NCBI GenBank assembly: GCA_016191285.1
Contig: JACPPA010000036.1
Coordinates: 1 to 64,000 of the forward strand
DNA from: Gammaproteobacteria bacterium
GTDB taxonomy: Bacteria; Pseudomonadota; Gammaproteobacteria; Ga0077536
Direction of reading: 5' to 3'
Length of the DNA stretch: 64,000 bases
Shown one piece after another: positions 18,668-27,184 of this stretch; the stretch's first letter is position 1, and each line of letters starts with the position of its first letter. The notes beneath the pieces were generated by a model. That model did no database searches. It was not told the DNA's origin and saw only the letters and a list, made by a program, of their open reading frames with translations. The translations under genes were made by a program, and so were the position numbers.

Positions 18668-18697
18668 CCTTCGGCCCTGCGTTGGTAACGACGAAGG
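18668..18697 (+). promoter_or_regulatory. Structured leader upstream of rpsF (candidate S6:S18 autoregulatory site)
   Basis: Within the 227 bases between rlmB and rpsF, CCTTCG (18668-18673) pairs with CGAAGG (18692-18697), and an inner CGTT-GGT-AACG hairpin sits between. bS6:bS18 are known to bind a structured element in their own leader in many bacteria. I could not align this to that motif with confidence. A -35-like TTGCAC at 18577 is the only promoter hint. Confidence 0.25.
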
Positions 18698-18759
18698 CTA
18701 ATCATCACTCCTTAGCTTCACTGCCAGTACGGGAAGCTTATAACCGCGAGGAGCCACTC

Positions 18760-19182
18760 TTGCGACACTACGAAATAGTGTTTCTGGTCCATCCTGACCA
18801 GAGCGAACAGGTCAATGCCATGATTGACCGTTATCGTTCCATGATCGAAGCCACTCAGGGCCGTATCCATCGCCTGGAAGATTGGGGTCGTCGTCAGCTC
18901 GCGTTCCCGATCGCCAAGGTGCACAAAGCGCACTATGTGATGATGAACATCGAATGCGATCAAGCCACCCTGAACGAATTGACCAGCGCGTTTCGCTTCA
19001 ACGACGCGGTGTTGCGGCATCTGACGATCAAGCGCGATGCGGCGATTGTCGGGCCGTCGCTGATGGCGAAGGCCAAGGACGAACACGACGAACGCGAAAG
19101 CGAACGCCGTAATCGACACAGCACGCAAGCGAGCGGCGATGAATCCACTGCCGATGCGGCCGAATCCGTGGCCGCGGAGTAG
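18760..19182 (+). CDS. rpsF: Ribosomal protein bS6
   Basis: A small-subunit protein that pairs with bS18 on 16S rRNA. The start is placed at TTG 18760 because the translated sequence then begins (M)[17 protein letters not shown], exactly where the family begins, and GCGAGGAG (18747-18753) is a good ribosome site. An ATG-like reading from 18682 adds 26 residues with no homology. The body includes [18 protein letters not shown] and AHYVMMNIE. The charged C-terminal tail ([11 protein letters not shown]...) is longer than in minimal S6 but common. First gene of the rpsF-rpsR-DUF2232-rplI set. Confidence 0.93.
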   Translation: MRHYEIVFLVHPDQSEQVNAMIDRYRSMIEATQGRIHRLEDWGRRQLAFPIAKVHKAHYVMMNIECDQATLNELTSAFRFNDAVLRHLTIKRDAAIVGPSLMAKAKDEHDERESERRNRHSTQASGDESTADAAESVAAE

Positions 19183-19187
19183 ATCGT

Positions 19188-19445
19188 ATGAAACATGCCA
19201 AACCCAAACCACGTACCGGCGGCGCACGCCATTTTCGGCGCCGCCGTTTTTGCAAATTCACGGCCGAGAACGTCGTTGAGATCGATTACAAGGATCTCAA
19301 TACATTAAAAGCCAATGTCGCCGAAAACGGCAAGATTGTGCCGAGCCGGATTTCGGGCACTAAGGCGCGCTATCAGCGGCAACTCGCCACCGCCATCAAG
19401 CGCGCCCGGTTCTTGGCCCTGATCCCGTACAGCGATTCGCACTAA
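19188..19445 (+). CDS. rpsR: Ribosomal protein bS18
   Basis: An 85-residue small-subunit protein. Recognised by the basic [12 protein letters not shown] motif, [19 protein letters not shown], and the rRNA-binding [20 protein letters not shown] with RFLALIPY near the end. It has a slightly extended basic N-terminus ([15 protein letters not shown]). It starts 5 bases after rpsF and is surely co-transcribed. Confidence 0.96.
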   Translation: MKHAKPKPRTGGARHFRRRRFCKFTAENVVEIDYKDLNTLKANVAENGKIVPSRISGTKARYQRQLATAIKRARFLALIPYSDSH

Positions 19446-19475
19446 AAAGACTACCGACGCGCGAGTCTTTGAGCG

Positions 19476-20399
19476 ATGCGTGGACTAGCGCTCGTCGCGA
19501 TGCGCGGGCCGCTCGCCGCGTCGCTCATCGTCGCGGCGTGCGCGCTGTTGTCGCTGGTGTTTACGCCGGCGCTATTCGTAAGCGGTGGCTTACTCTGCCT
19601 CGTGACCTTGCGCCAGGGGGCGCTCGAAGGCTTGCGGGTCGCGGCGATCGCGGGCGCGATAACGGCAGGCGTCATGCTATTCGTGAATGGTCGCCTGGGC
19701 GCCGCGGCGCTCGCGATTTTCGCCGTGTGGTTACCCGTGTGGGGCGCGAGCCAAACCCTACGCCGGACCGGCAGCGAAGGGGCAGCGTTTACGAACATCG
19801 GCTTTTGCGTGGCGGGTTATGCGGCGCTGATGCGGTTCGCGAACCCGGATGTCGATGCTTTTTGGCGGGCGCGTCTGACTCAGTTCGGCGCCCTCATCAA
19901 GGCGCAGGGGGGGCAGTTTTTAAATGCCCACGATCTCGAGACCGTGGGCGGTTTGATGCATGAAGCTTCGGTGGCCGTGTTATTGATTAGTTTGGTTTGT
20001 ATGTTGATGCTGGGGCGCTGGTGGCAAGCGAGCCTGTATCATCCCGGCGGCTTTCGTGGCGAGTTCCAAGTGCTCCGTATGCCGCGCTGGGTCTCGCCGC
20101 TGGGCGCCGCGGTGGCGGTGGCGGGATTGGTGGCGGCAGCGCGGGGGCACGGCGATAGCTTGGCTAGCGACTTGCTGATTGTGCTGGCGCTGCTGTTCGC
20201 CTTCCAAGGCTTGGCGGTAATTCATCATCGCCGCGAGGCGCGCGCCTTGAGCCGGCACTGGTTGATCGGTTTGTATGTCTTTTTAGGGTTTGTGCCGCAT
20301 ATTGTCATCACGGTGCTGGCGGTTACCGGCATCGCCGACATGGCGGTTAATTTTCGCGGCCTCGTACTGGTCAACGGCCGGCACGACGGCGGCAAATAA
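19476..20399 (+). CDS. DUF2232 membrane protein
   Basis: A 307-residue polytopic membrane protein with about seven to eight hydrophobic stretches (for example LIVAACALLSLVFTPALF, VLLISLVCMLMLG, LLIVLALLFAFQGLAVIHH, IVITVLAVTGIADM). It belongs, by sequence character and by its position between rpsR and rplI, to the YybS-like DUF2232 family common in proteobacteria. The biochemical role is unknown. It lies 30 bases after rpsR. Confidence 0.75.
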   Translation: MRGLALVAMRGPLAASLIVAACALLSLVFTPALFVSGGLLCLVTLRQGALEGLRVAAIAGAITAGVMLFVNGRLGAAALAIFAVWLPVWGASQTLRRTGSEGAAFTNIGFCVAGYAALMRFANPDVDAFWRARLTQFGALIKAQGGQFLNAHDLETVGGLMHEASVAVLLISLVCMLMLGRWWQASLYHPGGFRGEFQVLRMPRWVSPLGAAVAVAGLVAAARGHGDSLASDLLIVLALLFAFQGLAVIHHRREARALSRHWLIGLYVFLGFVPHIVITVLAVTGIADMAVNFRGLVLVNGRHDGGK

Positions 20400-20400
20400 G

Positions 20401-20546
20401 TAGAACCTATCTCAAAAAGGGTTCTGGGGTGTTCAGACTAGGCGCGCGGCCGTCGAGGAGCGCAGTTTACACACAGTAAATGAGCACCGGAGACGGTTGC
20501 GCAACAACGTATGGGCGCGCCACAAGCGTTTTTGAGATAGGTTCTA
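20401..20546. mobile_element. MITE-like element with 18-bp terminal inverted repeats
   Basis: TAGAACCTATCTCAAAAA at 20401-20418 is repeated in perfect inverted form at 20529-20546. If the repeat proper begins at GAACC, both ends are flanked by TA, as expected for IS630/Tc1-type target-site duplication. The 146-bp unit has no coding capacity. It sits in the rpsR-DUF2232-rplI intergenic space (20400-20596), between two genes that are normally co-transcribed. Confidence 0.8.
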
Positions 20547-20596
20547 AGTTCATTAGCGGTACGGTGCCAAGCGGCGACCGAGAAAAGGTGTAAACG

Positions 20597-21055
20597 ATGG
20601 AAGTCATTCTGCTTGAGAAGGTTCAAAATTTAGGCAAACTCGGCGACCAGGTCCGGGTCCGTGCCGGTTACGGCCGCAACTACCTTATTCCGCGTAAGAA
20701 GGCCGTGCCGGCGAGCCCGGGCAACGTCGCCAAGTTCGAAGCACAGCGCGCCGAACTCGAGAACGCCCAGCAACAAGTCTTCGATCTCGCCACCGCGCGC
20801 GCGGCGCAACTAAAAGACGTCGAAGTGACGGTTGGAGCCAAGGCCGGCACCGAAGGCAAGCTCTACGGTTCGGTCGGCGCCGGCGAAATCTGCGATGCCT
20901 TGGCGAGTAAAGGGCTGACCGTTGAAAAGCGCGAAGTGCGACTGCCTACCGGCCCATTACGCACCCTCGGCCGGCATACGCTTGACGTGCATTTGCATCC
21001 CGACGTCGAGGCGCAAATCGTGGTCGTCATCGAAGCGGACGACGCGCCGAAATAG
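20597..21055 (+). CDS. rplI: Ribosomal protein bL9
   Basis: A 152-residue large-subunit protein. The N-terminal rRNA-binding domain reads MEVILLEKVQNLGKLGDQV then VRAGYGRNYLIPRKKAVPAS, the family signature. The long connecting helix and C-terminal domain (GKLYGSVGAGEICDAL, ALSSKG-like) follow. AAAGGTG lies upstream of the ATG. The MITE-like element separates it from the rest of its operon. Confidence 0.96.
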   Translation: MEVILLEKVQNLGKLGDQVRVRAGYGRNYLIPRKKAVPASPGNVAKFEAQRAELENAQQQVFDLATARAAQLKDVEVTVGAKAGTEGKLYGSVGAGEICDALASKGLTVEKREVRLPTGPLRTLGRHTLDVHLHPDVEAQIVVVIEADDAPK

Positions 21056-21093
21056 GTCGAACTGTCCCGGCGTGATACGGCTTAAAGTCGCCC

Positions 21094-22497
21094 ATGGCCG
21101 CTGAACCGCCGTTTCGGGGCGCGGCCGCCGATCGTAGTGTCGAGTCGCTACGCGTCCCGCCACATTCCATCGAAGCTGAGCAATCGGTGCTCGGCGGCTT
21201 GATGCTCGATAACGAAGCCTGGTTGCAAGTTAGCGAGCGCCTGACCGACGGTGATTTTTACCGCCGCGACCACACCAATATCTTTCGTGGCATCCAAGCG
21301 CTCGCTAACGAGGCCAAACCGTACGACATCGTCACGCTCGCCGAATGGCTCGACAGCAATGAATTGCTCGACGGTAGCGGCGGCCTGCAATACTTAGCCC
21401 AACTCGCCGACAATACGCCCACCGCCGCCAACATCGCCGCCTATGCGGACATCGTGCGCGACCGCGCGGTGCTGCGGGCATTAATCCGTGCGGGCACTGA
21501 AATCGCTGAAAGCGGATTTCGCACCGAAGGTCGCGGCACCAATGAATTGATCGATTCGGCCGAGCGCACGGTGTTCGAAATCGCCGAGCGCGATTCGCGC
21601 GGGCGGAGTGGTTTTCGGCCGATCAAGGAGCTGCTGGTAAGTGCGTTGGATCGCATCGATCAACTGTTTCAACGCGACAACCCCATCACCGGCGTTGCGA
21701 CGGGGTTCTACGAAATCGACGGCATGACGTCCGGGATGCAACCGTCGGATCTGATCATCGTGGCCGGTCGGCCGTCGATGGGCAAGACCGCGTTCGCCAT
21801 CAACATTGCGCAACACGCGGCGGCCAAGGAGCAATTACCGGTCGCCATTTTCAGCATGGAAATGCCGAGCGAACAAATCGCGATGCGCATGCTGTCGTCG
21901 CTCGGGCGGATTGATCAACACAAGGTGCGTACCGGCAAACTAGCCGATGATGACTGGCCGCGTCTGACGCACGCGGTCGGGATCTTGTCCGAAATCAAAC
22001 TCTTCATCGACGACACGCCGGCGTTGACGCCGGGCGATCTGCGTGCGCGCTGCCGTCGCTTGGCGCGCGAGCATGGCTTGGCGCTGGTCGTCATCGACTA
22101 TTTACAACTCATGCACGTGCCGGGCACCAATGAGAATCGGGCGACGGAAATTTCCGAGATTTCGCGCTCGCTGAAAGCGCTGGCAAAGGAATTGAAAGTG
22201 CCAATTATCGCCCTATCGCAGCTCAATCGAAGTCTCGAGCAACGGGGAGATAAACGGCCGGTGATGTCCGATCTACGCGAGTCTGGCGCGATCGAGCAGG
22301 ACGCTGACTTGATCATGTTTATCTATCGCGACGAGGTCTACAACGAAGACAGCCCAGACAAGGGCGTGGCTGAAATCATCATCGGCAAACAGCGTAATGG
22401 CCCGATCGGCAGCCGCAAATTGCGCTTCTTCGGCGAGTACACCACGTTCGAGAATCTGGCTCACGAAAACTACGGCGGCTCCGGGGCTCGCGGATGA
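21094..22497 (+). CDS. dnaB: Replicative DNA helicase
   Basis: A hexameric 5'-3' helicase of the replication fork, 467 residues. The N-terminal domain begins VPPHSIEAEQSVLGGLMLDN. The RecA-like motor has Walker A AGRPSMGKTAFAINIA, Walker B LVVIDYLQLM, and the late motifs IALSQLNRSLEQR and SDLRESGAIEQDADLIMFIY. No intein is present. The stop overlaps the alr start (ATGA). Confidence 0.97.
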   Translation: MAAEPPFRGAAADRSVESLRVPPHSIEAEQSVLGGLMLDNEAWLQVSERLTDGDFYRRDHTNIFRGIQALANEAKPYDIVTLAEWLDSNELLDGSGGLQYLAQLADNTPTAANIAAYADIVRDRAVLRALIRAGTEIAESGFRTEGRGTNELIDSAERTVFEIAERDSRGRSGFRPIKELLVSALDRIDQLFQRDNPITGVATGFYEIDGMTSGMQPSDLIIVAGRPSMGKTAFAINIAQHAAAKEQLPVAIFSMEMPSEQIAMRMLSSLGRIDQHKVRTGKLADDDWPRLTHAVGILSEIKLFIDDTPALTPGDLRARCRRLAREHGLALVVIDYLQLMHVPGTNENRATEISEISRSLKALAKELKVPIIALSQLNRSLEQRGDKRPVMSDLRESGAIEQDADLIMFIYRDEVYNEDSPDKGVAEIIIGKQRNGPIGSRKLRFFGEYTTFENLAHENYGGSGARG

Positions 22498-23558
22498 CGC
22501 GACCGGCGCGCGCGACTTTCGACGCGCAGGCGGTGCGGTCGAATTTGCGGTTGGTTAAACAGCACACCGCGGGGCGCCGCGTCATGGCGATCGTGAAAGC
22601 CGATGGCTATGGCCACGGCGTGTTGCGCATGGCCCATGCGTTGAACGATGTCGATGCCTTTGGCGTGGCTTCGATCGAGGAGGCGGTGCGCTTGCGCGAC
22701 GCCGGCATCACGCAATCGATCGTGTTGTTGGAAGGACCGTTCGAGGCGCGGGAACTCACGGATATTGTCGGGCACCGGCTGGAATCCGTGGTTCACAATC
22801 GCGAACAAGCGCGGCTGTTCGCTGCCAATGACACCACGCCGCTGTGGATCAAGATCGATACGGGCATGCATCGTCTCGGCTTCGCGCCCGAACAGGTACC
22901 GGAGATCGTGGCCACCCTGACGCGACCCGGCCGGGCGCTCCGCTTCATGACTCATTTCGCGAGCGCGCACTTCATCGGCGATGTCAGCGTCACCAATCAA
23001 TTGGCATTATTCACGAGCACGCTCGCGGATCTTCCCGGCGAGCGGTGTAGTGCGAACTCGAGCGCGATTCTTGGTTGGCCGCAGAGTCATGGCGACTGGG
23101 TGCGTCCGGGATTGATGCTCTATGGCGTGTCGCCGTTCGCGAATTCGGTCGGCCCCAGCCTGGGATTGCGTCCGGCGATGACCTTGACCTCGGCGTTGAT
23201 CGCGGTTAAACGCGTCGCGGCGGGCGAGTCCGTCGGTTATGGCAAGGGTTTTGTGTGCCCGCAAGCCATGCCGGTCGGCATCGTCGCGTTTGGCTATGCC
23301 GATGGTTATCCGCGACACGCGGCGACCGGTGCGCCGATTCTCGTCAACAGTGTGCGCACGCAAGTCATCGGTGAGGCATCCATGGACATGATGGCGGTCG
23401 ATCTGCGAGCGGTGCCTGAAGCACGCGTCGGCGATCCGGTCATCCTGTGGGGTGAGGGCCTGCCGGTCGAAGAAGTCGCGCGCGCGGCCGCGACGATTCC
23501 GTATGATCTGTTGTGCCGCATGCGCATGCGCGCACGTATTGTCGAGCGCCACGCATGA
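22494..23558 (+). CDS. alr: Alanine racemase
   Basis: A PLP enzyme making D-alanine for peptidoglycan, 354 residues. The lysine that binds PLP is in AIVKADGYGHGVLRMA. The C-terminal beta domain carries the SVGYGKGF and FGYADGYPR segments and LMLYGVSPF. It overlaps dnaB upstream and radA downstream by 4 bases each, so dnaB-alr-radA are translationally coupled. Confidence 0.95.
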   Translation: MTRPARATFDAQAVRSNLRLVKQHTAGRRVMAIVKADGYGHGVLRMAHALNDVDAFGVASIEEAVRLRDAGITQSIVLLEGPFEARELTDIVGHRLESVVHNREQARLFAANDTTPLWIKIDTGMHRLGFAPEQVPEIVATLTRPGRALRFMTHFASAHFIGDVSVTNQLALFTSTLADLPGERCSANSSAILGWPQSHGDWVRPGLMLYGVSPFANSVGPSLGLRPAMTLTSALIAVKRVAAGESVGYGKGFVCPQAMPVGIVAFGYADGYPRHAATGAPILVNSVRTQVIGEASMDMMAVDLRAVPEARVGDPVILWGEGLPVEEVARAAATIPYDLLCRMRMRARIVERHA

Positions 23559-24916
23559 AGGCGCCGAAGCGTATCTATCAATGCGAGCATTGCGGCGCGA
23601 CGCATCCGCGGTGGTCCGGGCAGTGCGGGGATTGCGGTAATTGGAACACCTTGGTCGAGACCCTCGCGGCGGCCACGGCGCCGACTCAACGCACCGCGTC
23701 ATTCAGTGTCGAGGCGCCCAAGATCGTCACCCTGGGCGAAGTCACCGCCGTCGAAGCACCACGCATCGCGAGCGGCCTCGCCGAGCTTGATCGGGTCCTC
23801 GGTGGCGGCTTGGTCGAGGGTTCGGTGGTCCTGTTGGGTGGCGATCCGGGAATCGGCAAGTCGACTTTGCTGTTGCAAAGCCTGGCGCATTGCACGGCTG
23901 GTGATGCTATCCGCGCGCTCTATGTCAGCGGCGAAGAGTCCTCGGCCCAGATCGCGTTGCGCGCCGAGCGCCTCAAATTGCCGATGACGAAATTACGCGT
24001 GCTAACCGAAACCGATATCGACCGCGTTCTCGCCCTCGCGCAAACCGAGCGGCCCGCGATCCTTGTCATCGATTCGATCCAAACGGTTTATAGCAGTGCC
24101 TTGCAATCCGCGCCCGGCAGCGTCGCGCAAGTTCGCGAGTGCGCCGCGCAACTGGTGCGCTTTGCCAAAGCCACCAATACCGCGGTGTATCTGATTGGCC
24201 ATGTCACCAAAGAGGGCGCATTGGCTGGTCCGCGGGTGCTGGAGCATATGGTCGATGCGGTGTTGTATTTCGAAGGCGAGCTCGGCGGTCGTTATCGGCT
24301 GGTGCGCGCGTTTAAGAATCGCTTCGGCGCGGTGAGTGAGCTCGGCATGTTCGCGATGACCGACCGGGGCTTGAAGGAAGTGACCAACCCGTCGGCGATT
24401 CTGCTGTCGCGCCACGATCAACCGGTGCCGGGCAGCGTGGTCATGGTCACGCGCGAAGGCACGCGGCCGTTGCTGGTGGAAGTACAGGCGCTGGTCGATC
24501 AAAGCGCGGCGCCGAATCCGCGCCGCGTCACCGTCGGCCTCGATCATAATCGGCTGTCGATGTTGCTCGCGATTCTGCATCGCCACGGCGGGATCAGTAC
24601 TGCCGGCTGCGACGTCTTCGCCAACATCGTCGGCGGCGTTCGCGTCACCGAAACCGGCGGCGATTTAGGGATCGCGATGGCCGTGTTGTCGAGTCTGCGC
24701 GATCGGCCAGTGCCGATCGATTTGGTGGTGTTTGGCGAGCTGGGTTTGGCCGGTGAGATTCGACCGGTGCAAGGCGGGCCGGAACGCCTGCGCGAGGCCG
24801 CCAAACACGGCTTCAAACGCGCGATCATTCCGCGCGCCAACGTGAGCAAAACCGCGCCGGCGGAACTCGAAGTGGTGCCCGTGACGCGTTTGGTCGAGGC
24901 GTTGGCTGAGATTTAA
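23555..24916 (+). CDS. radA: DNA repair protein RadA
   Basis: A RecA-like ATPase promoting branch migration in recombinational repair, 453 residues from the ATG at 23555 (overlapping the alr stop). The N-terminal zinc finger is CEHCGATHPRWSGQCGDC. Walker A is GGDPGIGKSTLLLQ, the RadA-specific KNRFG motif is present, and a Lon-like C-terminal domain follows (GGVRVTETGGDLGIAMAVLS). The start at 23513 would only add a shadow of alr. The TAA stop touches a hairpin-array repeat. Confidence 0.95.
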   Translation: MKAPKRIYQCEHCGATHPRWSGQCGDCGNWNTLVETLAAATAPTQRTASFSVEAPKIVTLGEVTAVEAPRIASGLAELDRVLGGGLVEGSVVLLGGDPGIGKSTLLLQSLAHCTAGDAIRALYVSGEESSAQIALRAERLKLPMTKLRVLTETDIDRVLALAQTERPAILVIDSIQTVYSSALQSAPGSVAQVRECAAQLVRFAKATNTAVYLIGHVTKEGALAGPRVLEHMVDAVLYFEGELGGRYRLVRAFKNRFGAVSELGMFAMTDRGLKEVTNPSAILLSRHDQPVPGSVVMVTREGTRPLLVEVQALVDQSAAPNPRRVTVGLDHNRLSMLLAILHRHGGISTAGCDVFANIVGGVRVTETGGDLGIAMAVLSSLRDRPVPIDLVVFGELGLAGEIRPVQGGPERLREAAKHGFKRAIIPRANVSKTAPAELEVVPVTRLVEALAEI

Positions 24917-25060
24917 GGAACCGCTGAATAAGTCCCTCCTGGACTATTACTCGCCTCATCCTGAGGCTCGCCCTAGCGGGCCGCACGAGGTGCGTTCAAA
25001 ATCGCGCCGGGCGATTTTGTCAGAGTAAGGAAGACAAAAAGTGTCATTTTTGTTTTCCTT
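24915..25060. repeat. Hairpin-array repeat, diverged copy 1
   Basis: It begins at the radA stop codon. AAGGAACCGCTGAATAAGTCC and the final hairpin AAGGAAgACAAAAA...TTTTTGttTTCCTT match the start and second hairpin of the copies at 32435 and 52128. A roughly 75-base segment (CTCGCCTCATCC...CGATTTTGTCAGAG) interrupts or replaces the first stem. It probably doubles as the radA terminator. Confidence 0.6.
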
Positions 25061-25090
25061 AACTCAACTAATTACGAGCAGACTGCCGGC

Positions 25091-25225
25091 GCAGCTGGTT
25101 GGGTTATTTACCGGCTACCGCTTCGCGATTCGTCCCTGAATCACTCCGCTGCCACGCACGCTGCGCTAAACCATCCATGGCCCGCTGGCGTGCGAGGCAC
25201 GCCGGCAAATAACCCAACCAGCTGC
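25091..25225. repeat. 135-bp element with 25-bp terminal inverted repeats
   Basis: GCAGCTGGTTGGGTTATTTA plus CCGGC (25091-25115) is matched in inverted form at 25201-25225 with a single mismatch (24/25). There is no coding capacity. It lies between radA and the PilZ gene, a 588-base gap made almost entirely of repeat elements. Confidence 0.7.
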
Positions 25226-25297
25226 TTTCAGCGCCTGAGATGGGTGTCACCCTTTTACGTTTAATAAGCGCTCTTCAAAGACCCGTAATGTGCGGGG

Positions 25298-25425
25298 CGG
25301 TTGTCGGGTGCGCGCGTAGCGTCATTGTGGAGCGTGCGGCGCTTAGGACGCACCGCACGCGGAACAGCGACGAGCCGGTCAGGGATGGCCGGCGAGGAAG
25401 AGCGGAGCGCGCACCCGACAACCGC
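25298..25425. repeat. 128-bp element with perfect 19-bp terminal inverted repeats
   Basis: GCGGTTGTCGGGTGCGCGC (25298-25316) recurs perfectly inverted at 25407-25425. The left end followed by GTAGCGTCATT also occurs at 32038-32080 and 47640-47677, so this is a dispersed family with one intact and two partial copies in the window. Confidence 0.75.
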
Positions 25426-25504
25426 CTGGGCGTGTGGATGTCCTTTATGGGCGTAGCCGCTCAATAGCCCAACCACCTGCTGGGCCTCGAAGCGGCGTCG
25501 CTTT

Positions 25505-25870
25505 TTAAATCAGTAATTCGCGAAACTCGCGTTCTAGTAGTTTGGCTTCATCGGCATTCGATTCGACGAAGTGGCGTAACACCGCCGCGCTCTCGAGATC
25601 GCACGCGCTGGCGCGGATCCCGCAATGGTCATCGCTGCGATGCGCGACGACCCCGCTCAGTGTCACGATCGGTAACGCCGGCGCCAAGGCGATTTTGACC
25701 TGCACCGGCGAACCTATTGCGACTCGACTACAGGCCGGGCCGCTGACGAGCGCCCCGTGCAACGACAGATCGCGCACGATCACTTGATGCGTGGCGTGAT
25801 TCGCGGTGAGAGTTGCGGTGCTACCGCATGCACTGCGCACGAAGCGACGACGATTAGTTGGGGTTTCCAT
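25505..25870 (-). CDS. PilZ domain protein
   Basis: A short single-domain PilZ protein, a likely c-di-GMP receptor. The family motifs are visible: an RRRFVR cluster near the N-terminus and DLSLHGALVSG (the D/NxSxxG loop). The domain continues with VQVKIALAP...VTLSGVV. ATG at 25870 gives a start directly before the Arg cluster; 25879 is the alternative. The gene overlaps the end of the upstream CorB-like gene by about 17 bases. The output partner is unknown. Confidence 0.8.
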   Translation of the reverse strand: METPTNRRRFVRSACGSTATLTANHATHQVIVRDLSLHGALVSGPACSRVAIGSPVQVKIALAPALPIVTLSGVVAHRSDDHCGIRASACDLESAAVLRHFVESNADEAKLLEREFRELLI

Positions 25871-27182
25871 TGGAGCCATTAGCGGCCGCGTCGTTCGGTG
25901 CTTGAACCGCGGTACGCGGTGCGCCCCGCGGCGGGAAGATACGCGCGTTGCGCACGGCCTGTCCCGAGCTCTGCACGATTTCGATCGTATAACCCGCGAT
26001 CCGCAAGCTGGTGCCCGTTTCCGGAATGCTTTCGAGCGCTTCGAGAATCAAACCATTCAAAGTCTTCGGGCCGTCATCGGGCAATTGCCAGTGAAACGCG
26101 CGATTAAGTTCGCGAATATTCGCCGCACCATCGACCACCATGCTGCCGTCTTGTTGCGGGTACACGTCGCGGACGTTGAATTGCGGCACGGTGGTGAATT
26201 CGCCGACCACCTGCTCCAACAAATCATCGATCGTGACCAGCCCGACGATGTCGCCATATTCATCGACGACCAACGCGAGGCGCTGCTTTTCCAATTGAAA
26301 ATTGATCAGCTGGGTATGCAGATCAGCCTTCAGCGGCACGTAATACGGCACGCTTAGCAGGCGCTCCAAGTCCGCGGTGTCGAAATCGTCGGTGTGGCGC
26401 AACAGGCGCGCCAGGGTTCGCATGTGCAGAATGCCGAGCGTGTTATCGAGGCTGCCGCGATAGCACGGGACGCGGGTATGCCGGCAGGTCATGATCTGCT
26501 CCTTCAAATCGACCCAGTTCAGATCAAAGTCGAGCGCGACGATCGCGCCGCGCGGCACCATGATGTCTTGTACCGAGACTTTTTCCAGATCGAGAATGCC
26601 GAACAGCATGTCGCGATGCTTTTGCGGGATCATCGCCCCGGCTTCCTTGACCACCGTACGTAGTTCTTCGCGATCCAGGGACTCGAGCTGCGAACGATCG
26701 GCATTGATGTTAATAGCCTTCAGTAACGTGCGGGTGATGGCATTGATCCCGGCGACCGCGGGTCGAAAAATCCACATCAGTGGAATGAGGAACCACGTCG
26801 CCGGGAATGCCACGCGCTCCGGATTCAATGCCGCGATCGTTTTAGGGAGGACTTCGGCGAAGATCAGGATTAACGCCGTCAGGATTATTGACGCTAGCCA
26901 CAGTCCACGTTCACCGAACACTTGGAGGGTCACCAGCGTTGCGATTTGCGTGACCAATACGTTTAAGAAATTATTGCCGAGGAGCACAAAGCCGATCAGA
27001 GAATCCGGTTTCTCGAGGAGTTTAAGTGCGCGCTTGGCGCCCGCATGATGTTGATCGGCGAGATGGCGCAGACGGTAGCGGTTAAGCGACATCATCGAAG
27101 TCTCGGCGCCGGAAAAAAAAGCGCTCAGCGCGATCAGGCCGAGCAGGCCGAGCGCGAGTAGCGCCAATGAAAAATTATCCAC
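25854..27182 (-). CDS. CNNM/CorB-type transporter (DUF21-CBS-CorC)
   Basis: A 442-residue inner-membrane protein. The N-terminal DUF21 domain has four hydrophobic helices and the motif FFSGAETSMMSLNRYRLRHL. Two CBS domains follow (DIMVPRGAIVALDFD; VVDEYGDIVGLVTIDDLLEQ), then a C-terminal CorC/HlyC domain. The family is linked to Mg2+/Co2+ handling (CorB/YfjD). It forms a minus-strand unit with ypjD upstream (2-base gap), the arrangement usually found next to ffh in gammaproteobacteria. Confidence 0.88.
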   Translation of the reverse strand: MDNFSLALLALGLLGLIALSAFFSGAETSMMSLNRYRLRHLADQHHAGAKRALKLLEKPDSLIGFVLLGNNFLNVLVTQIATLVTLQVFGERGLWLASIILTALILIFAEVLPKTIAALNPERVAFPATWFLIPLMWIFRPAVAGINAITRTLLKAININADRSQLESLDREELRTVVKEAGAMIPQKHRDMLFGILDLEKVSVQDIMVPRGAIVALDFDLNWVDLKEQIMTCRHTRVPCYRGSLDNTLGILHMRTLARLLRHTDDFDTADLERLLSVPYYVPLKADLHTQLINFQLEKQRLALVVDEYGDIVGLVTIDDLLEQVVGEFTTVPQFNVRDVYPQQDGSMVVDGAANIRELNRAFHWQLPDDGPKTLNGLILEALESIPETGTSLRIAGYTIEIVQSSGQAVRNARIFPPRGAPRTAVQAPNDAAANGSNGNPN

Positions 27183-27184
27183 GG

